Source: Verrucomicrobiaceae bacterium (GTDB lineage: Bacteria; Verrucomicrobiota; Verrucomicrobiia; Verrucomicrobiales; Verrucomicrobiaceae). From it: DNA of 64,000 nt. Location: NCBI GenBank assembly GCA_027490195.1, contig JAIXYN010000042.1:31210-95209 (forward strand), given 5' to 3'. Positions 1-8,734 of the stretch are shown here, in pieces; position 1 is the stretch's first letter; each line of letters starts with the position of its first letter. The position numbers and the translations under genes are program-made. The notes beneath the pieces were generated by a model. It was not told the origin of the DNA, did no database searches, and saw only the letters and a list, made by a program, of their open reading frames with translations.

Positions 1-2
1 CA

Positions 3-914
3 CTTGGTTCGAATGAAGTCGTTGCGAAGACGATCAAGCTCATGCGCACGGCGAAGGATGATGCCGTCTCATGGCTTTCCGTGGAGCGCATGGCGCGCAA
101 TGACCGCTATGGTCCCAATTTCCTGCGCAGCGGGGAAGCGAGGCCAAACCAGCAGCAGATCGCCTATGCCTATGGTCTGCGCTTTGCCAAAGAAGGATGG
201 ACGCCCGAGCTGCGCCGCGAGTTTTTCACATGGTTTGCCAGCACCGGTCCTTGGCTGGGCGGCAATCAGTTCCGTGGATTTCTCGACACCATCCGCACGG
301 ATGCGCTTGCCTCTGTGTCGGATGTGAAAGAGCGCGCGAAACTCGCGATCCTCGCCACTCCGAAAATACAGAATGTGGCACCCGCCGTGATTCATCCGCC
401 GAAAGGTCCTGGGAAGAATTATAGCGTCGATGAAGTCGTCGCCTTCGCGAAGAACCAGCAGCGCGGACGTAATTTCGAGCGCGGGCACGAACTCTTCATC
501 GCTGCGGCCTGCCAGGCCTGTCATCGTCTCGGCGCTGAAGGCGGAGGCGTGGGTCCAGATCTCACCGGCGCGGGAAATCGCTACACGCTGCGTGATCTCA
601 TGGAGAATATTGTCGATCCGAGCAAGGTCATCTCCGACCAGTATGAGAGCAGCATCATCGCGCTGAAGAACGGCGGCACGGTGGTGGGCCGCATCACCGG
701 TGAAGAAGGCGGCATCCTGCAGGTGGCGACCAATCCTGCTGCTCCAGGCCAGATCACCGAAGTGCGCAACACGGATGTCCAAAGCCGCAAAGTCTCACCT
801 GTTTCCCTGATGCCGCCCGGTCTCATCAACAGCATGAACCCGGACGAAGTGGCCGACCTCATCGCCTACATTCTGTCGGGTGGAGACAAGCGGAACAAGA
901 TGTTCAAGAAGTGA
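3..914 (+). CDS. C-terminal part of a PVC-type cytochrome c / heme-binding domain protein (5' end outside window)
   Basis: The reading frame is open from the left edge, so only the last 303 residues or so are seen. The first half looks alpha-helical and HEAT-like. It is followed by a class I cytochrome c domain with a CQACH heme motif (bases 510-524) and a downstream VGPDLTGAG segment, matching the putative heme-binding domain described in Planctomycetes and Verrucomicrobia (TIGR02603 type). In such proteins the domain sits at the C-terminus of a long exported sugar-dehydrogenase/HEAT protein; that role is inferred. The next sulfatase gene starts 20 bases downstream, so this may be the head of the same transcription unit. 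Confidence 0.85.
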   Translation, partial: LGSNEVVAKTIKLMRTAKDDAVSWLSVERMARNDRYGPNFLRSGEARPNQQQIAYAYGLRFAKEGWTPELRREFFTWFASTGPWLGGNQFRGFLDTIRTDALASVSDVKERAKLAILATPKIQNVAPAVIHPPKGPGKNYSVDEVVAFAKNQQRGRNFERGHELFIAAACQACHRLGAEGGGVGPDLTGAGNRYTLRDLMENIVDPSKVISDQYESSIIALKNGGTVVGRITGEEGGILQVATNPAAPGQITEVRNTDVQSRKVSPVSLMPPGLINSMNPDEVADLIAYILSGGDKRNKMFKK

Positions 915-933
915 ACCCCAGCTCCCATCAACT

Positions 934-2694
934 GTGAAAGCATTCCCATGGGCTCTGGCCTGTCTTACGTTCTGTCTGCATGCCTCTATCCAAGCTGCTG
1001 ACAAGCCCAACATCATTGTCATCTACACGGATGATCACGGTTTTGCCGATCTTGGGATTCGTGGGGTGGAGAAAGATGTCAAGACGCCGCATCTGGATGC
1101 GCTGGCGCGAAGCGGTGTCATTGCCAGACATGGCTACAGCACTGCGCCGCAGTGCGTGCCTTCGCGCGGGGGATTGATGACGGGGAAGTTTCAGGGGCGC
1201 TTCAATCTCGACAACAACGGCTCTGCGCTGGATGGCTTCAACAAGGAGACCACCATCGCCACGCGATTGCAGAAAATTGGCTACGCCACGGCGCAGTTTG
1301 GCAAGTGGCACCTTGGCCCGCAGAGTGAGATCCCAAAGCATGGTTTCAAGCATGTGTATTCGCAGCACGGTCAGCAGAAGTTTCCGGCCAACATCACGCT
1401 AGATGGCAAGGACAGGCCGATGGGCGATCTGCCGCCGTCGGTTTATCATGTCGATGGTTGTGCAAAGGCTGCGGCAGCGGTCATTGAGCGCTACAAAGAA
1501 CAGCCCTTCTTTCTTTACATCGCCTTCCGCGCGCCACACACGCCGCTGGATGCGCCGCAGTCGTACAAGGATCGCTTCCCCGGCGCGATGCCCGAGCGCC
1601 GCCGCGCCGCGCTGGGCATGCTGGCTGCGGTGGACGATGGCGTGGGGCTCGTCACGAGTACGCTGAAGAACAACGGCCTCACTGAAAAGACGCTCATCTT
1701 CTTCATCGGCGACAACGGTGCACCGCTCAAGATTCACAAGACGGACTCGCCGCTGGAAGGCGATGCGGGAGGCTGGGATGGCAGTCTGAACACACCGCTC
1801 AATGGCGAAAAAGGCATGCTGGCCGAGGGCGGCATGCATGTGCCGTTTCTCATCGCATGGCCCGGCATGATTCCCGGTGGGCAGACTTACGATCATCCTG
1901 TCAGTGCGCTGGATGTCGCCGCCACGGCGGCGGCAATGGCGGACCTTTCTGTGAAGCCCGGCGATCTCGATGGGGTGAACCTCATCCCTTATCTCAAAGG
2001 TGAGATCAGGACAGCACCGCATGAAGCGCTGAAGTGGCGCTGGATGGCACAGAGCGCCATCCGCGAGGGAAGCTGGAAGCTGCTGCGCGGCGGTGAGCGT
2101 GAGTACCTCTATGATCTGGCCACCGATCTGGAAGAGAAGCACAACCTCGCCTCGCAGCATCCTGACATAGCGGCACGCCTCCGAACGAAGCTCACGAGTT
2201 GGTGTGGGGAACTCAATCCGCCGGGACTCGCGCTCGGTCCGATGGCTTCGACTTGGAACGATTACTTTGATTTTTACCTCGAAGGCAAACCCGCGTCAAA
2301 ACCTGAGGCCGAACCCAGTACCAGCGCCACGCGTGGCTGGCTGGCCCGGGGAGGTAGATTGATCGAAAAAGATGGAGTGCTCGTGCTCACGGCGGACAAA
2401 GGAGGCAAAGGCACCTTCATCACTCGCAGCCAGCTCAAAATCGCCGGTCCTGTTACGGCCAAAATCACATTCAAAACGGCTGCTGCTGGCCAAGGGTCCA
2501 TCGCCTGGCGCATGGATGGAGACAAAGACTTCCTCCCAGCGAATCGCGCTCCGTTTGAAGTGAAGGGCAATGATGAGTGGCAGACACGCGAAGTTCAAAT
2601 CGCTGGCAAAGGCCGTGTGATCCATGTGCGGGTGCATCTGCCTCCTGGTTCTGCTGAGTTTCGCACGCTCGATTTCAAACCTGCGTTCCGATGA
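934..2694 (+). CDS. Exported S1-family sulfatase with C-terminal beta-sandwich-like domain
   Basis: The protein has 586 residues. I chose the GTG at 934 because it gives a clean signal peptide ending near residue 21; an in-frame GTG at 880 would overlap the previous gene and put polar residues first. The metal-binding Asp pair is at 33-34. The formylglycine site is Cys74 in CVPSR followed by GGLMTG, and GKWHLGP and GDNGAP motifs follow. It should hydrolyse sulfate esters outside the cytoplasm after Cys maturation; the substrate is unknown. The last 120 residues or so form an extra domain resembling the tail of the sulfatase at 14806. The stop overlaps the next start (ATGA). Confidence 0.9.
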   Translation: MKAFPWALACLTFCLHASIQAADKPNIIVIYTDDHGFADLGIRGVEKDVKTPHLDALARSGVIARHGYSTAPQCVPSRGGLMTGKFQGRFNLDNNGSALDGFNKETTIATRLQKIGYATAQFGKWHLGPQSEIPKHGFKHVYSQHGQQKFPANITLDGKDRPMGDLPPSVYHVDGCAKAAAAVIERYKEQPFFLYIAFRAPHTPLDAPQSYKDRFPGAMPERRRAALGMLAAVDDGVGLVTSTLKNNGLTEKTLIFFIGDNGAPLKIHKTDSPLEGDAGGWDGSLNTPLNGEKGMLAEGGMHVPFLIAWPGMIPGGQTYDHPVSALDVAATAAAMADLSVKPGDLDGVNLIPYLKGEIRTAPHEALKWRWMAQSAIREGSWKLLRGGEREYLYDLATDLEEKHNLASQHPDIAARLRTKLTSWCGELNPPGLALGPMASTWNDYFDFYLEGKPASKPEAEPSTSATRGWLARGGRLIEKDGVLVLTADKGGKGTFITRSQLKIAGPVTAKITFKTAAAGQGSIAWRMDGDKDFLPANRAPFEVKGNDEWQTREVQIAGKGRVIHVRVHLPPGSAEFRTLDFKPAFR

Positions 2695-4148
2695 AGATGC
2701 GCATCTTACTGCTCTTGCTTTGCTCCCTGAGTGGCTCGGTCCTCGCGGCGCAGCCGAATGTTCTTCACATTCTCGCGGACGACATGGGATGGAACGCCTT
2801 GAGCTGTTATGGCAACAAAGACGTCCCCACACCGAACCTGGATCGGCTCGCGGCGCAGGGCATGAGGTTCACTTCCGCATATGCGGATGCGCAGTGCTCA
2901 CCGACACGAGCGGCGTTTTTGTCCGGTCAATACGGAGCACGCACAGGGGTGTTCAAGGTTCTCAACGAGAAGGAGCCTTCGAGGGCACCCATGCTGTCAG
3001 CGGAGGCGAATGCAGCTCTCGCCCCGGAGGTTGCGACACTCGCGACAACACTGAGAAAGGCGGGCTATACGACCGGCATCAGCGGCAAGTGGCACATCGC
3101 CAACAACGCTTCTGTGGCACCTCTGAGTAAACATCGGGATGGCAAATACTTCGACAGCTATGGCTTCGATTTTGCCGGTACGGCGAACGGTGGCGAGCAT
3201 CACGAGGACAAAACCGTGACGGCCATCACCGATGACATCATCCATTTCATCGAGATGAACAAAGACAGGCCGTGGTTTGCCTTCGTCTCCCATTTCAGCC
3301 CACACACACCGCTGGAAGCACCCGAGGTGCTCATCGCAAAGCATGTCGCCCGAGGTTTCCAACGAGCTGAGTCGAACGAAGGCAAATCAACTGAGCGGCC
3401 CATCGCAAACTACCTCGCGATGCTGGAGCACCTGGACAACGAAGTGGGCCGTCTGCTCGCGAAGCTTGATGAGCTGAAGCTCCATGAGCGAACGGTCGTT
3501 GTCTTTTCCAGTGACAACGGCGGGCTCTCGCGCGTGACGAAAAACACCCCTCTGCGTGAAGGCAAAGGAGCGCCTTATGAAGGCGGCATTCGTGTGCCGC
3601 TCATCGTGCGCTGGCCGGAGAAGGTGAAAGCGGCAAGGACCTGCGACGTGCCGGTGCATGCCGTCGATTTCTATCCCACGTATGCAGCGATCTCCGGGGC
3701 CACGCCGCCGGCGAAGCATCCGCTCGATGGAGAGAGCCTGCTGCCGCTGCTGGAGGGAACCGAAGACCTGAAGCGCACCACGCTGTACTGGCACATGCCC
3801 ACCTACACCACCAACTACGGCCGCACGCCGTGCGCCGTCATTCGCGAGGGGGACTGGAAACTCATCCATTGGTTTGGCGACTATCTGGACACGACAGGGT
3901 TCACTCCTGACGACAAGCCCTACGGCAAACTGGTCATCGGCCCACGCACGGAGCTTTACAACGTGCGCGAAGACATCAGCGAGACGCGCGATCTCGCCAC
4001 CGAGCGACCCAAGAAGACCCTGCACCTGACCAACGCGCTGAATGCTTGGCTCAAACGCACTGGGGCAAAGCTTCCCAAAGAGAACCCCGGCTTCGATGCG
4101 AAGCGGTGGTGGACGAGTGCTGGCGAAAATCCAAAGGAGAAACTCTGA
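2691..4148 (+). CDS. Exported S1-family sulfatase (arylsulfatase A/B type)
   Basis: This 485-residue protein begins with a hydrophobic signal peptide (cleavage near residues 19-20). Asp30-Asp31 are the first metal ligands, and Cys69 lies in CSPTR followed by AAFLSG, the signature of Cys-type sulfatases that are converted to formylglycine. GKWHIA and SSDNGG motifs are present, so the catalytic core looks complete. The start codon overlaps the stop of the upstream sulfatase by 4 bases and the stop overlaps the next start (TGATG), which indicates translational coupling in one operon. The substrate cannot be read from the sequence. Confidence 0.9.
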   Translation: MKMRILLLLLCSLSGSVLAAQPNVLHILADDMGWNALSCYGNKDVPTPNLDRLAAQGMRFTSAYADAQCSPTRAAFLSGQYGARTGVFKVLNEKEPSRAPMLSAEANAALAPEVATLATTLRKAGYTTGISGKWHIANNASVAPLSKHRDGKYFDSYGFDFAGTANGGEHHEDKTVTAITDDIIHFIEMNKDRPWFAFVSHFSPHTPLEAPEVLIAKHVARGFQRAESNEGKSTERPIANYLAMLEHLDNEVGRLLAKLDELKLHERTVVVFSSDNGGLSRVTKNTPLREGKGAPYEGGIRVPLIVRWPEKVKAARTCDVPVHAVDFYPTYAAISGATPPAKHPLDGESLLPLLEGTEDLKRTTLYWHMPTYTTNYGRTPCAVIREGDWKLIHWFGDYLDTTGFTPDDKPYGKLVIGPRTELYNVREDISETRDLATERPKKTLHLTNALNAWLKRTGAKLPKENPGFDAKRWWTSAGENPKEKL

Positions 4149-6262
4149 TGGCGAACAGAAAACTTTCGAGGCAATTCCTGACCGCTTTTCTTTGCCTCAC
4201 TGCATCAGCCGTCGCTGCACCAGTTCAATACATCGTTTTCAACCGAGCACCGGGCCAGGGAATGTACCAAGGCGAGCCTGAATCTCTGGGAAGGAAGGCA
4301 TTCGACGAAGTGCTGACGCGGTTCCCCAATCATGCGGACTCGCGGATTCAAACGGGGGTTAGCCACATCTTTTCAGTATTTCGCACGCCGCCGGAGACGA
4401 CGGCGAAAGCGCTGCGTGTATTCCTGAAAACTGCGGAGCAAACGAACACGCCGGTGGTGGTGCAAATCGACACAGAGCACTGGTGGGATGCAAGGCCGGA
4501 TTTGTGGAACTGGTGGGATGCGACCAAGCCGGGCTATGATCCGGCGAATCGTCAGAATGTGGAGTGGACGGGCTGGTCACCGGAGCAGGCGATCAAAATC
4601 GCGTGGAGGAACTGGGGAAAGCAGATCCGTGTATTGCCGCAGCCAAACCTTGCCAGTGCGCGGTATGTGGAGGCCTGCCTCGTTGAGATTCGTCGGCTTG
4701 TGCCAATTGTGCTGGAGTGGCAGGGGCGTTTGCCTGAAGATAAAAAGCATCTGCTCATTGGCATCAAGCTTGGCCACAAGACATCCATCGGTGGCAGTTC
4801 ATACCACTATGAAGGTGGCAATGATTTGTTACTAAAGCCTGAGGGGAATGATCCGGTGCTTACCTTTGATGCAGAGAAGGTGTTGTCGCGTGGTCGGGCG
4901 CAGATGGGCTATGCGGCGGTGAAGACATCCGGCATCCGCACGAGTGGCAGTATTGCCGAGAGCGATCTCCGAGATGTCTGCCAGCGGTATCTTGAAACTC
5001 TTTGCCTTGAGGCCACAAAGCTAGGTGTGCCACGAGAGAAATTGTTCGCCCACGGTGTCGGCTGGAAGGACGGCGAGTTGCTCTACGATGTGCCGGTGAA
5101 CTCATACGCCTGCCCCGGTTGGAGCTTTTACAAGCATGCTGTTGATCCACGCCAGGACAAAGGTGTGCAGCGCAATCTCGGCAAGACCGATGCCCCCTAC
5201 TGGGCTGCCTGTGAATACTGGCTCCCCTCAGGCGAGGCCAATGCCTGGCGCGATGCCTTAAAGCGCACACTTGCTGCACCGCGCTGCCGGTATGTGTGTG
5301 TATTCAACTGGGAAAACATGGCTGTTTACCCTGACATCGCGAAAGGCATTCATCAAATCGTCGATGCAGCGCCACAGCGCATCATCGAGACGATCTTCCA
5401 ACAACCCGAGATCACTGCGAAGGACGTGGAGACCTGTGTGATTGGCGAACTGCACCCGCAAAGCGAACGCTTTTATGTTCGACTCGGCAACTACGGCAAA
5501 ACAACACCACTGGTGCCGCAAGAGTGGGATGCAGGACGATTCACCGGTTTGCAGGTGCCCGCCGGTTGCCAGCGCGGCCTTTCAGCCGTGACTGATGCCA
5601 CGGCGGTACAGGTGAACGGGCGAGAAATCGGCATCTGGATTGATTCGGATCATCCACGTCCGGCGCTTGGATCACTGCTGCCGATCACGCCCGCCTACTG
5701 GTGGTGGGACATGAGCCGAGCGCCCACGCCGTTCAAAATCGCTGACCGCGAGCTTTCGATGTCCTTCGATCTCAAAGTGCCCACAGCTACGAAAACAGGC
5801 AAGGCCATCCCTTACATCACAATGAATTTCCTCTTCCGCGACGCACGTTCGCAACAGCAGTTCTGGCTGGCGGCCTCACTGTACGACCCACGGGGCAAGG
5901 CCGCCTTGCCAGACACGGTGCATGTGGATAATTGGGAAGGCGGCACTCAGTTGCCCATCTTGTTCTCTGCTCTCAATCACGAGAGCCAGTGGCTGCATCC
6001 TGGTCCCGCCTCAGCCATGTTCACCGACAAAACCTTTGATGCCTATCGCAAGATCGAAGTCCGCGTCACCTCCGCCGAAATTCGAGCCGCTCTTGTCGCG
6101 ATGAAAAAAGCCATGCCGAAACTCACCGCCGTCTCCGAAGTTCCAAGCGACTACCAACTTATTCATTTCAATATCAACCCCGAGGTCTATGCACCGCAAG
6201 GAAGTCGTGGTCAGCTGGGTTTGTCTCTGCGCGACATTCGAGTCGAACTGATCTCTCACTGA
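4148..6262 (+). CDS. Large exported protein of unknown function, possibly TIM-barrel hydrolase-like
   Basis: I start this at the ATG at 4148, which has a good AGGAG ribosome site about 8 bases upstream and gives a signal peptide of about 22 residues; an in-frame ATG at 4046 would lie inside the previous gene. The product has 704 residues and I do not recognise the family. The first 400 residues are rich in Trp and acidic residues, with strand-like segments such as VVVQIDTEHWWDA and YVCVFNWENMA, which suggest a glycoside-hydrolase-like (beta/alpha) barrel. The last 250 residues look beta-rich. It sits between a sulfatase and a beta-helix protein, so glycan breakdown is a reasonable guess only. 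Confidence 0.75.
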   Translation: MANRKLSRQFLTAFLCLTASAVAAPVQYIVFNRAPGQGMYQGEPESLGRKAFDEVLTRFPNHADSRIQTGVSHIFSVFRTPPETTAKALRVFLKTAEQTNTPVVVQIDTEHWWDARPDLWNWWDATKPGYDPANRQNVEWTGWSPEQAIKIAWRNWGKQIRVLPQPNLASARYVEACLVEIRRLVPIVLEWQGRLPEDKKHLLIGIKLGHKTSIGGSSYHYEGGNDLLLKPEGNDPVLTFDAEKVLSRGRAQMGYAAVKTSGIRTSGSIAESDLRDVCQRYLETLCLEATKLGVPREKLFAHGVGWKDGELLYDVPVNSYACPGWSFYKHAVDPRQDKGVQRNLGKTDAPYWAACEYWLPSGEANAWRDALKRTLAAPRCRYVCVFNWENMAVYPDIAKGIHQIVDAAPQRIIETIFQQPEITAKDVETCVIGELHPQSERFYVRLGNYGKTTPLVPQEWDAGRFTGLQVPAGCQRGLSAVTDATAVQVNGREIGIWIDSDHPRPALGSLLPITPAYWWWDMSRAPTPFKIADRELSMSFDLKVPTATKTGKAIPYITMNFLFRDARSQQQFWLAASLYDPRGKAALPDTVHVDNWEGGTQLPILFSALNHESQWLHPGPASAMFTDKTFDAYRKIEVRVTSAEIRAALVAMKKAMPKLTAVSEVPSDYQLIHFNINPEVYAPQGSRGQLGLSLRDIRVELISH

Positions 6263-6282
6263 GACTTCACCTAATTCCGATC

Positions 6283-7632
6283 ATGCCATCTTCCATCACA
6301 CGCCGCACCGCCTTCTGCTCTGCCGGACTCGCAATGCTTGGCACTTCGCGCGCTGCAGAGGTGAAAGATGAAGCATCGGCAGGCAGCAATCATGGGATCA
6401 ATGCGAGGGCGTTTGGCACGAAGGCAGATGGGATTACGGATGACACAGCAGCATTGCAAAGGGCGATCGACACGGCTTCGGTAAACGGCGGCGGCAGTGT
6501 GTTTGTGCCTGCTGGCACTTACCGCCTCAACGGGCAGCTTATCATCAAGCGCAACGTCACGCTTGAGGGCGTCTTCACCGCACCGCCGACCATTCCATGG
6601 ACGGCGGACTCTCTGGGGAAGGGCGCGCCAAATGGCTCGGTGTTGCTTGCTTTCAGCGGCAAGGGCGAAGCGGACGGAACACCATTCATCCAACTCGATT
6701 ACAACGCGACGCTTAAAGGCATCGCAGTATTTCATCCTGAGCAAACCGATACCAATCCACCCATCGCCTATCCTTGGACAATCAGCTCGTTGCTCAGTGG
6801 GGCGGACAACTGTTCCATCATCGACGTGCTGCTTGTTAATCCGTACAAGGGGGTGGATTTTGGTGGCCGACACACGGGACGTCATTTCATTCGCAACCTC
6901 AATGGTGCACCGCTGTATCGGGGGTTGTTCATTGATCACTGCATTGACGTGGGTCGAGTCGAGAACGTACACTTCTGGCCCTTCTGGGGTGCGACGGGAG
7001 CGGCGGCTGAGTTTCGTAGAAAAGAGGGCAAAGCATTCGTCATTGGCCGCTCAGACTGGCAGCATCTGACGAACTGCTTTTGCATCGACTATGAGACCGG
7101 CTTCCAGTTCATCCGCTGCACCAGCGACGCGCCGGCTTATCAAGGCGGAGGCAACGCGCATGTCATTGGTGGCGGTGCGGACGGCTGCAATCGTGCCGTG
7201 CATGTGGTGGAGATGCAGGGCCACAGCGGCGCACGATTCACGAACTCACAAATCTACGGCGACATCATTGTTGAGCCGACCAACAACGCCCCGCTCACGT
7301 TCAACGCCTGCGGATTGTTTGGCAGCATGTGGGCCGCCAATGGCATTGGCCTCGCCCGCATTGAAGGCGGCGGCAAAGTCAGCTTTACCGACTGTCACAT
7401 CCACTGCCTTGATCCCCGCAACACCCTCCGCCCCCTCATCCACGCCAAATCTGGTCGCCTGCAGGTGCGAGGCTGCGATTTCATCGATGGTCAAGCTGCC
7501 CGCGATCACGTGCTTCTCGATGAAGCCGTTCTCTTCGCCAACATCAGTGACAACACTTCCAGATCGGCTTTCATGGTGATCAACAGGGCTCAGGGCAAGA
7601 CCGTGGTGCGGGATAATCTCAGCGAAGCATGA
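6283..7632 (+). CDS. Exported pectate-lyase-fold (right-handed beta-helix) protein
   Basis: The 449-residue product opens with an RR-containing signal sequence (TRRTAFCSAGLAML), compatible with Tat export. Residues of about 38-96 (FGTKADGITDDTAALQRAI followed by GGSVFVPAGTY) match the Pectate_lyase_3 start found in polysaccharide lyases and GH28-like enzymes, and Gly/Asn-rich helix rungs follow. It is paralogous to the protein at 8735; both contain a central IENVHFWPF or VENVHFWPF segment. No catalytic residues can be assigned. The stop overlaps the next start by 4 bases. Confidence 0.82.
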   Translation: MPSSITRRTAFCSAGLAMLGTSRAAEVKDEASAGSNHGINARAFGTKADGITDDTAALQRAIDTASVNGGGSVFVPAGTYRLNGQLIIKRNVTLEGVFTAPPTIPWTADSLGKGAPNGSVLLAFSGKGEADGTPFIQLDYNATLKGIAVFHPEQTDTNPPIAYPWTISSLLSGADNCSIIDVLLVNPYKGVDFGGRHTGRHFIRNLNGAPLYRGLFIDHCIDVGRVENVHFWPFWGATGAAAEFRRKEGKAFVIGRSDWQHLTNCFCIDYETGFQFIRCTSDAPAYQGGGNAHVIGGGADGCNRAVHVVEMQGHSGARFTNSQIYGDIIVEPTNNAPLTFNACGLFGSMWAANGIGLARIEGGGKVSFTDCHIHCLDPRNTLRPLIHAKSGRLQVRGCDFIDGQAARDHVLLDEAVLFANISDNTSRSAFMVINRAQGKTVVRDNLSEA

Positions 7633-8699
7633 AAATCTTTTCCTGCATTGTCGCGTTTATGCTGGCCTCTTCCGCCTCCTGGTGTCTGGCGGACGGGAAA
7701 AAAGTCCGCATGCTCTTCTCGATCGACCAAGGCTTTGGCAACGGCATCGTCGCGAATGGAAATTTTGAAGCGCTGGTCCGAATGATGATAGCGTTGAGGC
7801 CACTGGGGGAGAAGTATGAAGTCAGCGTACTGCTGAATCCGATGATCAAGGACAAGCAGCGCCTGAAGCTGATGCTGGACACGCTGGTGGCGCAGAAAAT
7901 GCCATTTGTGTTCGATGTGTATTCTTCGGACACCTTCACGCTTGGAGCAAACGGTCCGGCGAATGCGCCGTTTGATTCCAGTCACGGGCAGTCTGTTTCG
8001 TTGGAACAACTCGCCGACTACAAAAATTCATATGGCGAGTGGCTCGTGGGTCTGCGCTTCATGGAGATCTTCGGCCAGGACTACGGCATCCGCGCCATGA
8101 AGACCACGAATCCCGAGCTGAAACGCCCTGGCGATAAACTGCCCGGCGACAACTTCTTCCAACCTGATTTTGCTGAGGGTTTCATCCGTTTCGCCGGGCA
8201 GCACGCGATGTTTGTCCAGTGGGCTGACTTTGGCTGGATGCCTTTTTCTCCATGGGATGCCGAGATGCCCAAATACACCGAGCAGGTCAAAGCGCTGCTG
8301 CGCAAACATCCGGGCGTGGTGACCGTGACCTACAACAACAATGAGCCGAATGAAGCCTCGCTCCCGCGCCTTGGCACCTGGCACACAGCGGTGGAGCACT
8401 TCCCCAAGGAAGGAGCCGCCGGTTTCGGCCTCTCCAATCAAAGCTGGCTGCACAACTTCACCTACATGGACACCAAGCCCGAGGAGATCATCGCGTGGAC
8501 GCGAAGCGCGCTAGATAATAACTGCCGCCTGATCCAGTTCGAGCCTGCGTGGTATTTTTTCAATCTCCCGCCAGCCACTTTTGAGCTTGGGGATTCCACC
8601 CGTGTCCCCGCTGGAACGCTGCCCGGCGAGGCGACAGAGAGCTTGAAGCAGTTGATCGCTTTTCTGCTGGCAGCGCCATCTTCCTCAAACAAGCCGTAG
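7629..8699 (+). CDS. Exported protein of unknown function between two beta-helix genes (possible glycosidase)
   Basis: This 356-residue protein has a signal peptide ending near CLADG. The mature part carries alternating strand and helix segments (VRMLFSIDQGFGNG, VVTVTYNNNEPNEAS, CRLIQFEPAWYFFN) suggesting an alpha/beta barrel. The late acidic motif QFEPAWYF and a GH98-like feel hint at a glycosidase, but I cannot assign the family. It overlaps the upstream beta-helix gene by 4 bases and lies 35 bases before the second one, so the three probably act on the same substrate. Confidence 0.72.
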   Translation: MKIFSCIVAFMLASSASWCLADGKKVRMLFSIDQGFGNGIVANGNFEALVRMMIALRPLGEKYEVSVLLNPMIKDKQRLKLMLDTLVAQKMPFVFDVYSSDTFTLGANGPANAPFDSSHGQSVSLEQLADYKNSYGEWLVGLRFMEIFGQDYGIRAMKTTNPELKRPGDKLPGDNFFQPDFAEGFIRFAGQHAMFVQWADFGWMPFSPWDAEMPKYTEQVKALLRKHPGVVTVTYNNNEPNEASLPRLGTWHTAVEHFPKEGAAGFGLSNQSWLHNFTYMDTKPEEIIAWTRSALDNNCRLIQFEPAWYFFNLPPATFELGDSTRVPAGTLPGEATESLKQLIAFLLAAPSSSNKP

Positions 8700-8734
8700 C
8701 AGGCATGCGATTCCATCACTTTCTCAATTACTCT